Part shown: piece by piece, positions 43,028 through 52,168 of the stretch | Layout: each line of letters opens with the position of its first letter | How positions within the stretch are numbered: the stretch's first letter is position 1 | Assembly: GCA_963716115.1 (NCBI GenBank) | Contig: CAVQSZ010000020.1 | Coordinates: forward strand, 186,001-250,000 | Reading direction: 5' to 3' | Source of the DNA: AP-15 sp963716115 | GTDB lineage: Bacteria > Pseudomonadota > Alphaproteobacteria > ATCC43930 > CGMCC-115725 | DNA length: 64,000 bases | Program-made: the position numbers and the translations under genes | The notes under the pieces: model-generated | What the model was told of the DNA's origin: nothing | The model's database searches: none | What the model saw: the letters and a program-made list of their open reading frames with translations, nothing else

Positions 43028-43091
43028 CCCGACCTTCCGGTTGCCGCCGTCGCTGGCAGATGAGGCGTCCCGAGGCCGAGGTCAATTGCGC

Positions 43092-45500
43092 TCAATCGCC
43101 GCCGCCCGCCAGCACCTCGCGCTTGCCGACGTGGTTGGCGGCGCTGACCACGCCCTCGGCCTCCATCCGCTCGATGATCCGCGCGGCGCGGTTGTAGCCG
43201 ATCTGCAGATGGCGCTGGACGAAGCTGGTCGACGCCTTGCGCTCGCGGCAGACGATTACGACCGCCTGGCGATAGAGCGCGTCGCCCGATTCGCCCTCGT
43301 CGCCGCCCAGCGGGTCGAGCGGCGCATCGTCGTCCTCGGTGATGTCGTCGATGTAGTCGGGCTCGCCGCGGGCCTTGAGGAACGTGACGACGCGCTCGAC
43401 CTCCTCGTCGGAGACGAACGGGGCGTGCACGCGGGTGATGCGCCCGCCGCCCGCCATGTAGAGCATGTCGCCGCGGCCGAGGAGCTGCTCGGCGCCGCCT
43501 TCGCCGAGGATCGTGCGGCTGTCGATCTTCGAGGTCACCTGAAAGCTGATCCGGGTCGGGAAATTGGCCTTGATGGTGCCGGTGATGACATCGACCGACG
43601 GGCGCTGGGTCGCCGTGATGATGTGGATGCCGGCGGCCCGCGCCATCTGCGCCAGGCGCTGCACCGCCGCCTCGATCTCCTTGCCGGCGACCAGCATCAG
43701 ATCGGCCATCTCGTCGACGACGACGACGATCAGCGGCAATTCGCTGGTGTCGAAGGGCTGCGGCTCAAAGACCGGCTGCCCGGTTTCGGGGTCGAAGCCG
43801 GTCTGCACCTTGCGGATCAGGCTCTCGCCCTTGGCCTGGGCGTCGGCGAGCCGCGCGTTGAAGCCCTCGATGTTGCGCACCCCGAGCTTCGACATCTTGC
43901 GGTAGCGGTTCTCCATCTCGCGCACCGTCCATTTGAGCGCGAGGACGGCCTTCTTCGGGTCGGTGACGACCGGCGCCAGGAGATGCGGAATGCCGTCATA
44001 GACCGACAGCTCCAGCATCTTCGGGTCGACCATGATGAATTTGCAGCGGTCGGGCGGCATCCGGTAGAGGATCGACAGGATCATCGTGTTGATGCCGACC
44101 GACTTGCCCGACCCGGTGGTTCCGGCGATCAACAGATGCGGCATCTTGGCAAGGTCGGCCAGCACCGGCTCGCCCGAGATGTCCTTGCCGAGGATCAGCG
44201 CCAGCCGGCCGATATGCTTCTCGTAGACCGGCGAGTCGAGCAGCTCGCGCAGGAACACCGTCTCGGCGTGGCGGTTGGGCAGCTCGATGCCGATCACGGT
44301 GCGGCCCGGCACGACCGCGACGCGAACCGAGATCGCGCTCATCGAGCGGGCGATGTCGTCGGCCAGCCCGATGATCCGCGACGCCTTGATCCCCGGCGCC
44401 GGCTCCAGCTCGTAGAGCGTCACCACCGGCCCCGGCCGAACCTGCACGATCTGGCCGCGGATGCCGTAATCCTCGAGCACGGTTTCCAGCATTCGGGCGT
44501 TCTTTTCGAGCGCCTCCTCGCTGACCGCCGCGGCGACCTTGGCCGCCTGCGGCTTGGTCAGAAGATCGAGCGAGGGCAGCACCGGCTCGGCGTCGGGCGC
44601 GAGGTCGAGCTTGGGCTGCCGCTCCTCCTCGGCGCGCCGGCCCGAGGCGATCGGCTTGGGCCGCGGCGAGATGAAGCGGACGAGGCCGCCGCGCTCGCGC
44701 TCCGCGCCCGGCGCGGCGCGATCGAGGCGAGGCTCGCGCCGCCCCGGCAACGGGGTGACGACGCCCTGCCCGGCGGCGACGGGCGCGTCGGCGGCGGCGG
44801 GTTTCGCGCCGCGCCACGAGCGAAACAGCCGATGGCCGAGGATCGCCGCGGCGATCGAGCCGCGGCCCGAGGCCACGGCGAGGCGGGCGGCGCCTCGCCC
44901 GGCGCCGCCGCCGAGGTCGCGCCAGTCGCGCCAGGAGAGCCCGACGATCGTCAGCAGCAGCAGCCCGACGCCGGCCGACGCCGCCATCGACACCGGCAGC
45001 GCCATCGCGCCGGCGCCGGCGCGCGACAGCAGCCGGTGCAGCCCCCAGCCGATGGCGCCGCCGGCGTCGGAGAGCGCCGCGGCCGACCCGAGGTCGAGGA
45101 CCGAGAGCGCCAGCGCCGCCAGCGCCAACGCCGCCGGCAGCAATGAAAGCCTCAGCCACAGCGAGCGCAGCGGGCGGCCCAGCAGCAGCCGGAACGACCA
45201 GCCGAGCAGCACGGTCGGAACCAGAAACGCCGCAATCCCGAGGCCCTGGCGCAGGATGTCGGCGAGGATCGCGCCGTCATGGCCGAGGAAATTGCGCGCC
45301 GCGCCGTCGATCGCGGTGTCGAGCGACGGATCGCGCGGGTCGTAGGACAGCAGCGCCGCCAGCAGCAGCAGCGCCGCCAGCAACAGGGCGAAGCCGAGCG
45401 CCTCGCCAAGCCGCCGCCTGGCTGCCGCCACCGTCTCGGCCCAGCCGCGCAACTGGCGGCGGGCGCCCCGGCTCGCCGCCAGGCTGATCGATCTGGCCAT
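43092..45500 (-). CDS. ftsK: DNA translocase FtsK
   Basis: The 802-residue protein has four membrane helices within residues 30-200, a linker rich in Pro and charged residues, and the motor: 'PHLLIAGTTGSGKSVGIN' (Walker A), 'LIVVVVDEMADLML' (Walker B), 'VDVITGTIKANFPTRISFQV'. The C-terminal gamma winged helix is 'TSFVQRHLQIGYNRAARIIE'. It pumps the chromosome through the septum and activates XerCD at dif. The ATG at 45500 is used because the basic N-terminus and helices follow at once. Length is typical for alphaproteobacteria. Confidence 0.97.
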   Translation of the reverse strand: MARSISLAASRGARRQLRGWAETVAAARRRLGEALGFALLLAALLLLAALLSYDPRDPSLDTAIDGAARNFLGHDGAILADILRQGLGIAAFLVPTVLLGWSFRLLLGRPLRSLWLRLSLLPAALALAALALSVLDLGSAAALSDAGGAIGWGLHRLLSRAGAGAMALPVSMAASAGVGLLLLTIVGLSWRDWRDLGGGAGRGAARLAVASGRGSIAAAILGHRLFRSWRGAKPAAADAPVAAGQGVVTPLPGRREPRLDRAAPGAERERGGLVRFISPRPKPIASGRRAEEERQPKLDLAPDAEPVLPSLDLLTKPQAAKVAAAVSEEALEKNARMLETVLEDYGIRGQIVQVRPGPVVTLYELEPAPGIKASRIIGLADDIARSMSAISVRVAVVPGRTVIGIELPNRHAETVFLRELLDSPVYEKHIGRLALILGKDISGEPVLADLAKMPHLLIAGTTGSGKSVGINTMILSILYRMPPDRCKFIMVDPKMLELSVYDGIPHLLAPVVTDPKKAVLALKWTVREMENRYRKMSKLGVRNIEGFNARLADAQAKGESLIRKVQTGFDPETGQPVFEPQPFDTSELPLIVVVVDEMADLMLVAGKEIEAAVQRLAQMARAAGIHIITATQRPSVDVITGTIKANFPTRISFQVTSKIDSRTILGEGGAEQLLGRGDMLYMAGGGRITRVHAPFVSDEEVERVVTFLKARGEPDYIDDITEDDDAPLDPLGGDEGESGDALYRQAVVIVCRERKASTSFVQRHLQIGYNRAARIIERMEAEGVVSAANHVGKREVLAGGGD

Positions 45501-45641
45501 GCTTCCCCCCGGTTGCCGGCCCATTTCCCCCGGCAGACGTCCGCCTGCCGAAAGCAATGCTACGCGATCCTCGGTCGCGGTGAAAGCGCAACCAATTCGG
45601 GGCGGCTGGACAGCGCGCGCGGGGCGGCGCATTTGTCGCCG

Positions 45642-46856
45642 GTGAGCGACGATTGCGAGCTTCTGGTGGTTGGCGGCGGCCTGACCGGGCTGTTGCTCGG
45701 CGTCGCCTGCGCCGGGGCCGGGATCGAAGTCGCGATCGTCGACCTGCAGCATCCCGCGGCGATGCTCGACGACGCTTTCGACGGGCGCGTCTCGGCGATC
45801 GCCTACGGCTCGCGCCAGATCCTGAACGGGCTTGGGGTTTGGCCGCTGGTCGCCGGCGCGGCCGAGCCGATCCTCGAAATCCGGGTCGCCGACGACAATT
45901 CGCCGCTGTTCCTGCACTACGACCACCGCGAGCTCGCAGACGGGTCGCCGCTCGGCTGGATCGTCGAGAACCGCGCGCTGCGCCGGGCGCTGATCGAGCA
46001 TGCCGGGACCCTGCCGAGCCTCGCCTTCCTGGCGCCGCTGGCCGTCGGCGCGGTCGAGGCGTCGCCGGCGGCCGCGGTCGCGGCGCTCTCCGACGGGCGG
46101 CGGGTCCGGACGCGCCTTGTCGCCGCCGCCGACGGCGCGGGATCGCCGCTGCGCCGCGCCGCCGGCATCCGCGCCGTCGAGTGGCGCTACCCTCAGACCG
46201 GCATCGTCACAACCGTGCGTCACCAGCGCCCGCACGCCGGGATTGCGGTCGAGCATTTTTTGCCGGCGGGGCCGTTCGCGATCCTGCCGATGACCGGCAA
46301 CCGATCCTCGATCGTATGGACCGAGCATCAGGCGCTCGCGCCGGGCCTGACGGCGCTGCCGGACGCCCCCTTCGCCGCCGAGCTCGGGGCGCGGTTCGGC
46401 GATTTTCTGGGCGCGGTCGAGCCCATCGGGCCGCGCTGGTCCTATCCGCTGGGGCTGATGCTGGCCGAGCGCTACGTCGCGCCGCGGCTGGCGCTGATCG
46501 GCGAGGCGGCGCACCTGATCCACCCGATCGCCGGCCAGGGGCTCAACCTCGCAATCCGCGACGTTGCCGCCCTCGCCGAGCTGGCGGCCGACACGCGCCG
46601 TCTCGGGCTCGACATCGGCGAGGATAGGGTGCTCGACCGCTACCAGCGTTGGCGCCGCTTCGACGCGCTCGCCCTCGCCGCGGTCACCGATGGCCTCAAC
46701 CGCCTGTTCTCGAATGCCATCGCGCCGGTCAGGCTCGCCCGCGGCCTCGGCCTCGCCGCGGTCCATCGCATGCCCCTCTTGAAGCGCTTTTTAATGCGCG
46801 ACGCGATGGGCCTGACCGGCGAGCTCCCCCGCCTCGCCCGCGGCGAGCCGCTGTAA
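45642..46856 (+). CDS. UbiH/VisC-family FAD-dependent hydroxylase
   Basis: The 404-residue flavoprotein starts with the FAD-binding 'LLVVGGGLTGLLLGVACAGA', continues with 'LVAAADGAGSPLRRAAGI' (DG motif) and ends in 'RLALIGEAAHLIHPIAGQGL', the GD-like motif of UbiH. Members hydroxylate the ubiquinone ring or are VisC-like. Next to ftsK this is commonly annotated UbiH. The GTG at 45642 begins the homology; no ATG is available nearby. It is transcribed away from ftsK from a 141-base shared region. Confidence 0.9.
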   Translation: MSDDCELLVVGGGLTGLLLGVACAGAGIEVAIVDLQHPAAMLDDAFDGRVSAIAYGSRQILNGLGVWPLVAGAAEPILEIRVADDNSPLFLHYDHRELADGSPLGWIVENRALRRALIEHAGTLPSLAFLAPLAVGAVEASPAAAVAALSDGRRVRTRLVAAADGAGSPLRRAAGIRAVEWRYPQTGIVTTVRHQRPHAGIAVEHFLPAGPFAILPMTGNRSSIVWTEHQALAPGLTALPDAPFAAELGARFGDFLGAVEPIGPRWSYPLGLMLAERYVAPRLALIGEAAHLIHPIAGQGLNLAIRDVAALAELAADTRRLGLDIGEDRVLDRYQRWRRFDALALAAVTDGLNRLFSNAIAPVRLARGLGLAAVHRMPLLKRFLMRDAMGLTGELPRLARGEPL

Positions 46857-46955
46857 GGAGATGGTCTTACCGTCTCAGAGGCCTTATTGATGAGCGGCGG
46901 GGAATAGAATAGCTTCAGCACCGCAAAGTTTTCGATCGGGTTGTGCAGGCGGATC

Positions 46956-47090
46956 GAGATTGCTTCGTCCCTGCGCTCCTCGCAATGACGAGGACAACTG
47001 TTGTCATTGCGAGCGAAGCGAAGCAATCTCGGGCCAACATGCTCGTCCCGTCGAGATTGCTTTGTCGCGCGATGCGCTCCTCGCAATGAC
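46956..47090. repeat. Cluster of three palindromic intergenic repeat units
   Basis: Three copies of an imperfect repeat built on 'GTCATTGCGAGCGAAGCGAA' lie at 46956-46989, 47003-47030 (inverted) and 47053-47090. This is the well-known dispersed palindromic element of alphaproteobacteria such as Bradyrhizobium and relatives. The arrangement suggests strong secondary structure. It fills most of the 289-base gap between the UbiH-like and MoaD-like genes. Confidence 0.85.
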
Positions 47091-47145
47091 AATCTCTTAA
47101 AGGTCAACTCGATCGAAATTTGCTCTAACGGGCGGCGCGCCAATG

Positions 47146-47397
47146 CTACCCTCCTTCGAGCTTGGGGATGAAGAAAACCTCGCTGCCGGGGCGCAGCAGC
47201 TGGAAATAAGCGGTCTCGTGCAGCTCGCCGTCGATCGCTACGGTGGTTTCCTCCTCGAGATGCTCGCCGAGGCCCGGGTAGAGCCGGTCCATCGCCTTGA
47301 TGACGCCGCGCAGGTTCTTGGCCTCAACCTCGAATTCGCGCACGCCGCCGGTGTAGCGGCGGCTGAACCCGGCGGTAAAGAGAACCCGCGCGGCCAT
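47146..47397 (-). CDS. MoaD/ThiS-like ubiquitin-fold sulfur carrier
   Basis: The 83-residue protein is a beta-grasp fold sulfur carrier ending in the diagnostic diglycine 'PKLEGG'. Its core ('FEVEAKNLRGVIKAMDRLYP', 'TVAIDGELHETAYFQLL', 'GSEVFFIPKLEGG') is MoaD-like. It begins five bases after the molybdenum hydroxylase gene, so it may feed sulfur for the molybdopterin of that enzyme, or belong to a different sulfur-transfer route. A full MoaD-MoaE pair is not present here. Confidence 0.85.
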   Translation of the reverse strand: MAARVLFTAGFSRRYTGGVREFEVEAKNLRGVIKAMDRLYPGLGEHLEEETTVAIDGELHETAYFQLLRPGSEVFFIPKLEGG

Positions 47398-47402
47398 CGT
47401 CC

Positions 47403-49679
47403 CTAATCCCCGGCGTCGGCGTCGAGGGCGGCGCGGATCTTGGGCGGCGACATCGGCAATTCGGTCAGCCGGCGTCCGATCGCGTGGTCGATCGCATTGG
47501 CGATCGCCGCCATCGGCGGGCAGATGTTGACTTCGCCCACGCCCTTGGCGCCGTAGGGATGCGCCGGGTTCGGCACCTCGACCAGGACCGGCTCGATCAT
47601 CGGCATGTCCGAGGCCACCGGCACCCGGTAGTCGAGGAACCCGGCATTGTCGAGCCGGCCGTTGCGATCGTAGATGTATTCCTCGTTCAAGGCCCAGCCA
47701 ATTCCTTGCGCGACGCCGCCCTGGATCTGACCCTCGACATAGGAGGGATGGATCGCCTTGCCGACATCCTGCGCCGCGACAAAGCGCAGGATCGTCACCT
47801 TGCCGGTCTCGGGATCGACCTCGACATCGCAGAACTGGGTCGAAAAGCCGGGCGCCTGGCCGCCGGCGTTGACTGCGACCGAAGCCGTCATCGGACCGCC
47901 GGTCAGCGACTTTTTCGCGGCCAGCTCCTTAAGCGGCAACGGCGCGAAATCGCCGACATTGCTCGAAGCGGGCCGGGCCTCGCCGTCCTCCCAGACGACC
48001 CCGTCGACATCGACGTCCCAGATCATCGCCGCCCGGGCGCGCAATTCGTCGACGATTTTCTTGCTCGCCTGGACGACCGCCATGCCGGTGGCGAAGGTGA
48101 CGCGCGAGCCGCCGGTCGGGTTGGTAAAGCCGATCGAGGCCGTATCCGCTACGATCGAGTGCACCCGCTTGTAGTCCACGCCCAACGTCTCGGCCGCCAT
48201 CAACGCCATCGAGGCGCGCGAGCCGCCGACATCGACGCTGCCGGTGCTGACGGTGACGGTGCCGTCCTCGTTGACCTGGACGCTGGCGCTCAACTCGCCG
48301 CCGCCGTTGAACCAGTAGCCCGAAGCGACGCCGCGGCCCTGGTTCTTGCCCAAGGGCGCTGCGTAGGCCGGATGGTTGATCAGCGCTTCGAGGGTCTCGA
48401 CATAGCCGCCATGGGCCATCTTCGGCCCGTAGATCATCGTCGTCCCCGGCTGCGCCGCGTTTTTGAGCCGCAATTTCAGCGGGTCCATGCCGATCTTCTT
48501 GGCCACGATGTCGAGCACGCTCTCGACCGCAAACGCGGAGATCGGCGAGCCCGGCGCGCGATAGGCCGACGCCTTCGGGCGGTTGCTGACGACGTCGTAG
48601 CCGACCGTGCGGGCGTTCGCGATATTGTAGGGGCCGAAGGCGCACAGGCACGCATTCATCACCGGCGAGCCAGGGAAGGCGCCGGCCTGGAATTTGAAGA
48701 TACCCTCGGCGGCGGTGATCGCGCCGTCCTTTCTGACGCCGATCTTGACCCGCATCGAAGCGCCCGAGGTCGGCCCCGTCGCCTTGAACACCTCGTCGCG
48801 GCTCATCGTAATTTTTACCGCACGCCCCGATTTTTTCGCCAGCAGCGCGGCGACCGGCTCGAGATAGACCGGGATCTTGCCGCCAAAGCCGCCGCCGATC
48901 TCGGACGCCGTCACCCGCAGGTCGCCGACATTCATGCCGAGCAGCCTGGCGGTCATCGCCCGCACACCGAAATGGCCCTGGGTCGACGCCCAGATCTCGG
49001 CCTGGCCATCGGCGTCGACCCGGGCGCTGGTGGAGTGCGGCTCGATATAGGCCTGGTGCACGGCTGCGGTCTTGAACTCCTTCTCGACCACCACATCCGC
49101 TTCGGCGAAGCCCTTCTCCAGGTCGCCGATCTGGAATTCGAGCTTTTTGGAAATATTCGACGGCTTCGTCGGCGCCGGCTCGACGCCGCGGGTGATCATG
49201 TCCTCGAACAGCAGCGGCGCATCGGGCGCCATCGCCTCGTCGACATCGATGACGTGCGGCAAAACCTCGTAATCGATCTCGATCAGGGCCGCCGCCGCTT
49301 CAGCGACCGATCTGTTGATCGCGGCCACGGCGGCGACCGGGTGGCCCTCGTAGAGCGCCTTCTCGCGGGCCATGATGTTGCGGCTGATGTGCCAGAAATT
49401 CTGCGCCACCCGCTCGGGCCCGACATATTCGAACTTGTGGTCGGGGAAATCGGCCGCGGTCACCACCGCCTTGACACCAGGCAGCGCCAACGCCTTGGCG
49501 GCGTCGATCGAGCGGATGCGGGCATGCGCGTGCGGCGAGCGGATGATCTTGCCGTAGAGCGCGCCGGCCATCGCCAGATCGGCGCCGTACATCGCCCGGC
49601 CGGTCACCTTGGGCACGCCGTCCGGACGGATCGGCCTCGTCCCAACCCATTTGAAGCGCGACGGTGCGATATCGTTCAC
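47403..49679 (-). CDS. Xanthine dehydrogenase family molybdopterin-binding subunit
   Basis: The 758-residue protein is the large subunit of a molybdenum hydroxylase: 'GRAMYGADLAMAGALYGKII' at the start, 'VTASEIGGGFGGKIPVYLEP', 'KASAYRAPGSPISAFAVES' around the Mo site and 'PYGAKGVGEVNICPPMAAIA' with the active-site glutamate near the C-terminus. The loop with AYRAPG lacks the Cys of true CO dehydrogenase. No FAD or 2Fe-2S subunit gene is present in this window, although such enzymes normally have them, so partner subunits must lie elsewhere. Substrate is unknown. Confidence 0.92.
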   Translation of the reverse strand: MNDIAPSRFKWVGTRPIRPDGVPKVTGRAMYGADLAMAGALYGKIIRSPHAHARIRSIDAAKALALPGVKAVVTAADFPDHKFEYVGPERVAQNFWHISRNIMAREKALYEGHPVAAVAAINRSVAEAAAALIEIDYEVLPHVIDVDEAMAPDAPLLFEDMITRGVEPAPTKPSNISKKLEFQIGDLEKGFAEADVVVEKEFKTAAVHQAYIEPHSTSARVDADGQAEIWASTQGHFGVRAMTARLLGMNVGDLRVTASEIGGGFGGKIPVYLEPVAALLAKKSGRAVKITMSRDEVFKATGPTSGASMRVKIGVRKDGAITAAEGIFKFQAGAFPGSPVMNACLCAFGPYNIANARTVGYDVVSNRPKASAYRAPGSPISAFAVESVLDIVAKKIGMDPLKLRLKNAAQPGTTMIYGPKMAHGGYVETLEALINHPAYAAPLGKNQGRGVASGYWFNGGGELSASVQVNEDGTVTVSTGSVDVGGSRASMALMAAETLGVDYKRVHSIVADTASIGFTNPTGGSRVTFATGMAVVQASKKIVDELRARAAMIWDVDVDGVVWEDGEARPASSNVGDFAPLPLKELAAKKSLTGGPMTASVAVNAGGQAPGFSTQFCDVEVDPETGKVTILRFVAAQDVGKAIHPSYVEGQIQGGVAQGIGWALNEEYIYDRNGRLDNAGFLDYRVPVASDMPMIEPVLVEVPNPAHPYGAKGVGEVNICPPMAAIANAIDHAIGRRLTELPMSPPKIRAALDADAGD

Positions 49680-49801
49680 GGCTTTCTCCTCATCGCCCGG
49701 TAGGTTTTCCGATGGCCGACAACCTCGCGCGGCGCACGCGGAAATGCAAGGCCGCGGCGCGGCGCGGCGGCGTCAGCATGATCGACGGGCGGCGGCCCCG
49801 G

Positions 49802-51175
49802 TCAGGCCTTGACCACGCCGTCGCCCTCGAGGCCGAGCCTGGCGCAGACGTTGCGTGTGTCGATCACCAGCGGGCAGCGTTCGACCAGGAGCGCATAGTC
49901 GACCTCGTCGTGGTCGGTGCAGATCACCGCCAGGTCGATCTCGGCGAGGCGCGCCGGGGTCAGCGGCGTCGAGCGGCGGCCGGCCAGCGCGGCATGCTCG
50001 CGCGTCATCGGGATTTCCGGGAAGAACGGGTCGTGGAACATGACCTCGGCGCCGCGGGCCTCGAGGATCTGCATGATCTTGAGCGCCGGGCTTTCGCGCA
50101 TGTCGTCGACGTTCTTCTTGTAGGCGACGCCGACGACCAGGGCGCGGGCGCCCTTGAGGGCGCGGCCGAGGCGGGTGGAGAGGCTCGCCATCGCCTTGTC
50201 GACCACGCGATGCGGCATCGCCATGTTGACCTCGCCCGCCAGCTCGATGAAGCGGGTGGAGAGGTCGAACTCGCGCGCCTTCCAGGTCAGGTAGAACGGG
50301 TCGATCGGAATGCAGTGTCCGCCGAGGCCCGGGCCCGGGTAGAACGGCATATAGCCGAAGGGCTTGGTTTTGGCGGCTTCGATGATTTCCCAGACATCGA
50401 TGCCCATGGCCTCGTAGATCACCTTCAGCTCGTTGACGAGCGCGATGTTGACCGAGCGGAAGATGTTTTCGGTGAGCTTGACCGCCTCGGCCGCTTCCGG
50501 CGAGGAGACCGGGACGGTGCGCGCGACGATCTGGTCGTAAAGGGCGCAGGCGAGGCGCATTGCGTCGGGTCCGTCGCCGCCGACGACCTTCGGGATGTCG
50601 GCGGTGCCGAAGCCGATGTTGCCGGGATCTTCGCGCTCGGGCGAATAGGCCAGAAAGAAATCGCGGCCCGACGCCAATCCGCCGCGCTCCAGGATCGGCC
50701 GCATCACCTCCCGCGTCGTGCCCGGATAGGTGGTCGATTCGAGGACCACGAGCTGCCCGCGGCGGAGATGGGGCGCGATCGCCTCGGTCGTGCCGACGAC
50801 AAAGGTCAGGTCGGGCTCGCGCTGGCGGGTCAACGGGGTCGGGACGCAGATCAGGATCGCGTCGACCTCGGCGAGACGGGAGAAATCGTCGGTCGCATCG
50901 ATCCGCCCCGCCCGCCGCAACGCCGCGATGCGGTCCGAGGCGATATGCCTGATATACGACCTGCCCGCGTTGATCTCGTCGACCTTGACGCGGTCGATGT
51001 CGAAGCCGATCGCCCGGAAGCCGGTCTCCGCCGCCGCGCGCATCAGCGGCAGGCCGACATAGCCGAGGCCGACGACGCCGACCAGCGCGGAACGGTCGCG
51101 AAAGCGCGCGACGGCGGCGTCGGTGTCCGCGGCCGCCCACGGCGCCGGGCCGCGGCCGCCTTCTCCAACGGTCAT
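49802..51175 (-). CDS. UDP-sugar (UDP-GlcNAc/Glc type) 6-dehydrogenase
   Basis: The 457-residue protein has the nucleotide-sugar dehydrogenase layout: Rossmann 'LVGVVGLGYVGLPLMRAAAE', the 'VVLESTTYPGTTREVMRPIL' loop, the catalytic C288 in 'GPGLGGHCIPIDPFYLTWKA' and the second nucleotide domain 'ALVVGVAYKKNVDDMRESPA'. It resembles WbpA-like UDP-N-acetylglucosamine dehydrogenases. It oxidises the sugar C6 to an acid for polysaccharide synthesis and could feed the glycan cluster 15 kb away, though that is only a possibility. An upstream start at 51289 is in frame, but homology begins at 51175. Confidence 0.9.
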   Translation of the reverse strand: MTVGEGGRGPAPWAAADTDAAVARFRDRSALVGVVGLGYVGLPLMRAAAETGFRAIGFDIDRVKVDEINAGRSYIRHIASDRIAALRRAGRIDATDDFSRLAEVDAILICVPTPLTRQREPDLTFVVGTTEAIAPHLRRGQLVVLESTTYPGTTREVMRPILERGGLASGRDFFLAYSPEREDPGNIGFGTADIPKVVGGDGPDAMRLACALYDQIVARTVPVSSPEAAEAVKLTENIFRSVNIALVNELKVIYEAMGIDVWEIIEAAKTKPFGYMPFYPGPGLGGHCIPIDPFYLTWKAREFDLSTRFIELAGEVNMAMPHRVVDKAMASLSTRLGRALKGARALVVGVAYKKNVDDMRESPALKIMQILEARGAEVMFHDPFFPEIPMTREHAALAGRRSTPLTPARLAEIDLAVICTDHDEVDYALLVERCPLVIDTRNVCARLGLEGDGVVKA

Positions 51176-51224
51176 CAGGCGATCCTTCGGCGGTCGGGCG
51201 GTTGTCGCCGGCCGAGCCCGCGCG

Positions 51225-51695
51225 TCACTCCTCGGCCCCGCCTGCTTCGGCGAGAGCCTTGGCCATGTCGAGAAACTGGCGCCGAACATTCAGATCGGGA
51301 ATGGCGTAATAAAGCCGGATCAGCTCGATCGTCTCGGGGCGCTGCAGATGATCGCGCAGCTGCTGGTCCTCGGGGCTGATTTCGGCGTCGTCCGTCCGCA
51401 AATCGCCAAAGAAGTACGAAATCGGCACGTTCAGGATCTCGGCCATCGCCGACAGCCGCGACGCGCTGACGCGATTGGCCCCGCCCTCGTATTTCTGCAC
51501 CTGCTGAAAGGTCAGGCCAAGCGCGTTCGCCAGCGTCTCCTGGTTCATGCCGAGCAGCAGGCGGCGCATCCGGATGCGGTTGCCGACATGAACGTCGATC
51601 GGGTTCGGAATGCCGGTGCCGCGGCCGTATTTCGGCGCCGGCCGGGCTTCTTCCGCCTGTCTCGCCGAGTTTTTCAACGGACCCCCTCGTCGCAT
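51225..51695 (-). CDS. XRE-family transcriptional regulator
   Basis: The 156-residue protein has a Cro/C1 HTH at about residues 37-90 ('VGNRIRMRRLLLGMNQETLA', 'NALGLTFQQVQKYEGGANRV', 'SASRLSAMAEILNVP'). A conserved C-terminal tail, 'PETIELIRLYYAIPDLNVRR', is typical of an alphaproteobacterial regulator group linked to motility, cell cycle and stress control. It reads toward the UDP-sugar dehydrogenase gene with a 49-base gap and may share its transcript. Its targets are unknown. Confidence 0.88.
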   Translation of the reverse strand: MRRGGPLKNSARQAEEARPAPKYGRGTGIPNPIDVHVGNRIRMRRLLLGMNQETLANALGLTFQQVQKYEGGANRVSASRLSAMAEILNVPISYFFGDLRTDDAEISPEDQQLRDHLQRPETIELIRLYYAIPDLNVRRQFLDMAKALAEAGGAEE

Positions 51696-51826
51696 GCTGT
51701 GCGATCACGTTGCCTCGGGTTCCGGCGAAGCGCAAGCAGCATTCGATCGGCCGCAGCGCTGCGCGGGCGCGCCTTCTTTCTGCTCACGCCCAAGTTGGTA
51801 AATACGCCGCTCCGGCCGCGCCTCGG

Positions 51827-52057
51827 TCATCGATCGTCGCGGCCGGCGTCGTCGTAGCCGCGCCGGGCGCTGATGAACACCAGCGCCATCAGGCCGATGC
51901 CGAGCGCCAGGGTGACGACGATCCCCAGACCCATCGCGAGCCAGCCGGCGAGGCTGATCTCGGAGGCCCCGGTCTCGTTCCAAAACCGGCCGATCGTGAC
52001 GGCGACGGCGAGAACGCTGACCGCGGCGATGGCGACGGCGACGCCGGCGAGCTTCAC
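51827..52057 (-). CDS. Small two-helix membrane protein
   Basis: The 76-residue protein has two hydrophobic helices, 'KLAGVAVAIAAVSVLAVAVT' and 'AMGLGIVVTLALGIGLMALV', with a short loop and a basic and acidic tail. Similar small proteins are common in alphaproteobacteria without known role. The gene points away from the sulfhydrylase gene. Confidence 0.65.
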   Translation of the reverse strand: MKLAGVAVAIAAVSVLAVAVTIGRFWNETGASEISLAGWLAMGLGIVVTLALGIGLMALVFISARRGYDDAGRDDR

Positions 52058-52168
52058 GGCGATGGTCCTTTCCCGTATCGGGGCGGGCGGCGGCGCGAAA
52101 CCGGCTGACGGCGCGGCCCGGCCCGTGGCACAGTGGCGTCGCGACAGATTCTACCCGGTGGAGATCAA

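Noticed and set aside
52058..52168. Possible SAM riboswitch ahead of metY.
   Set aside because: I saw no SAM-II or SAM-V-like core in the short leader, so none is claimed.
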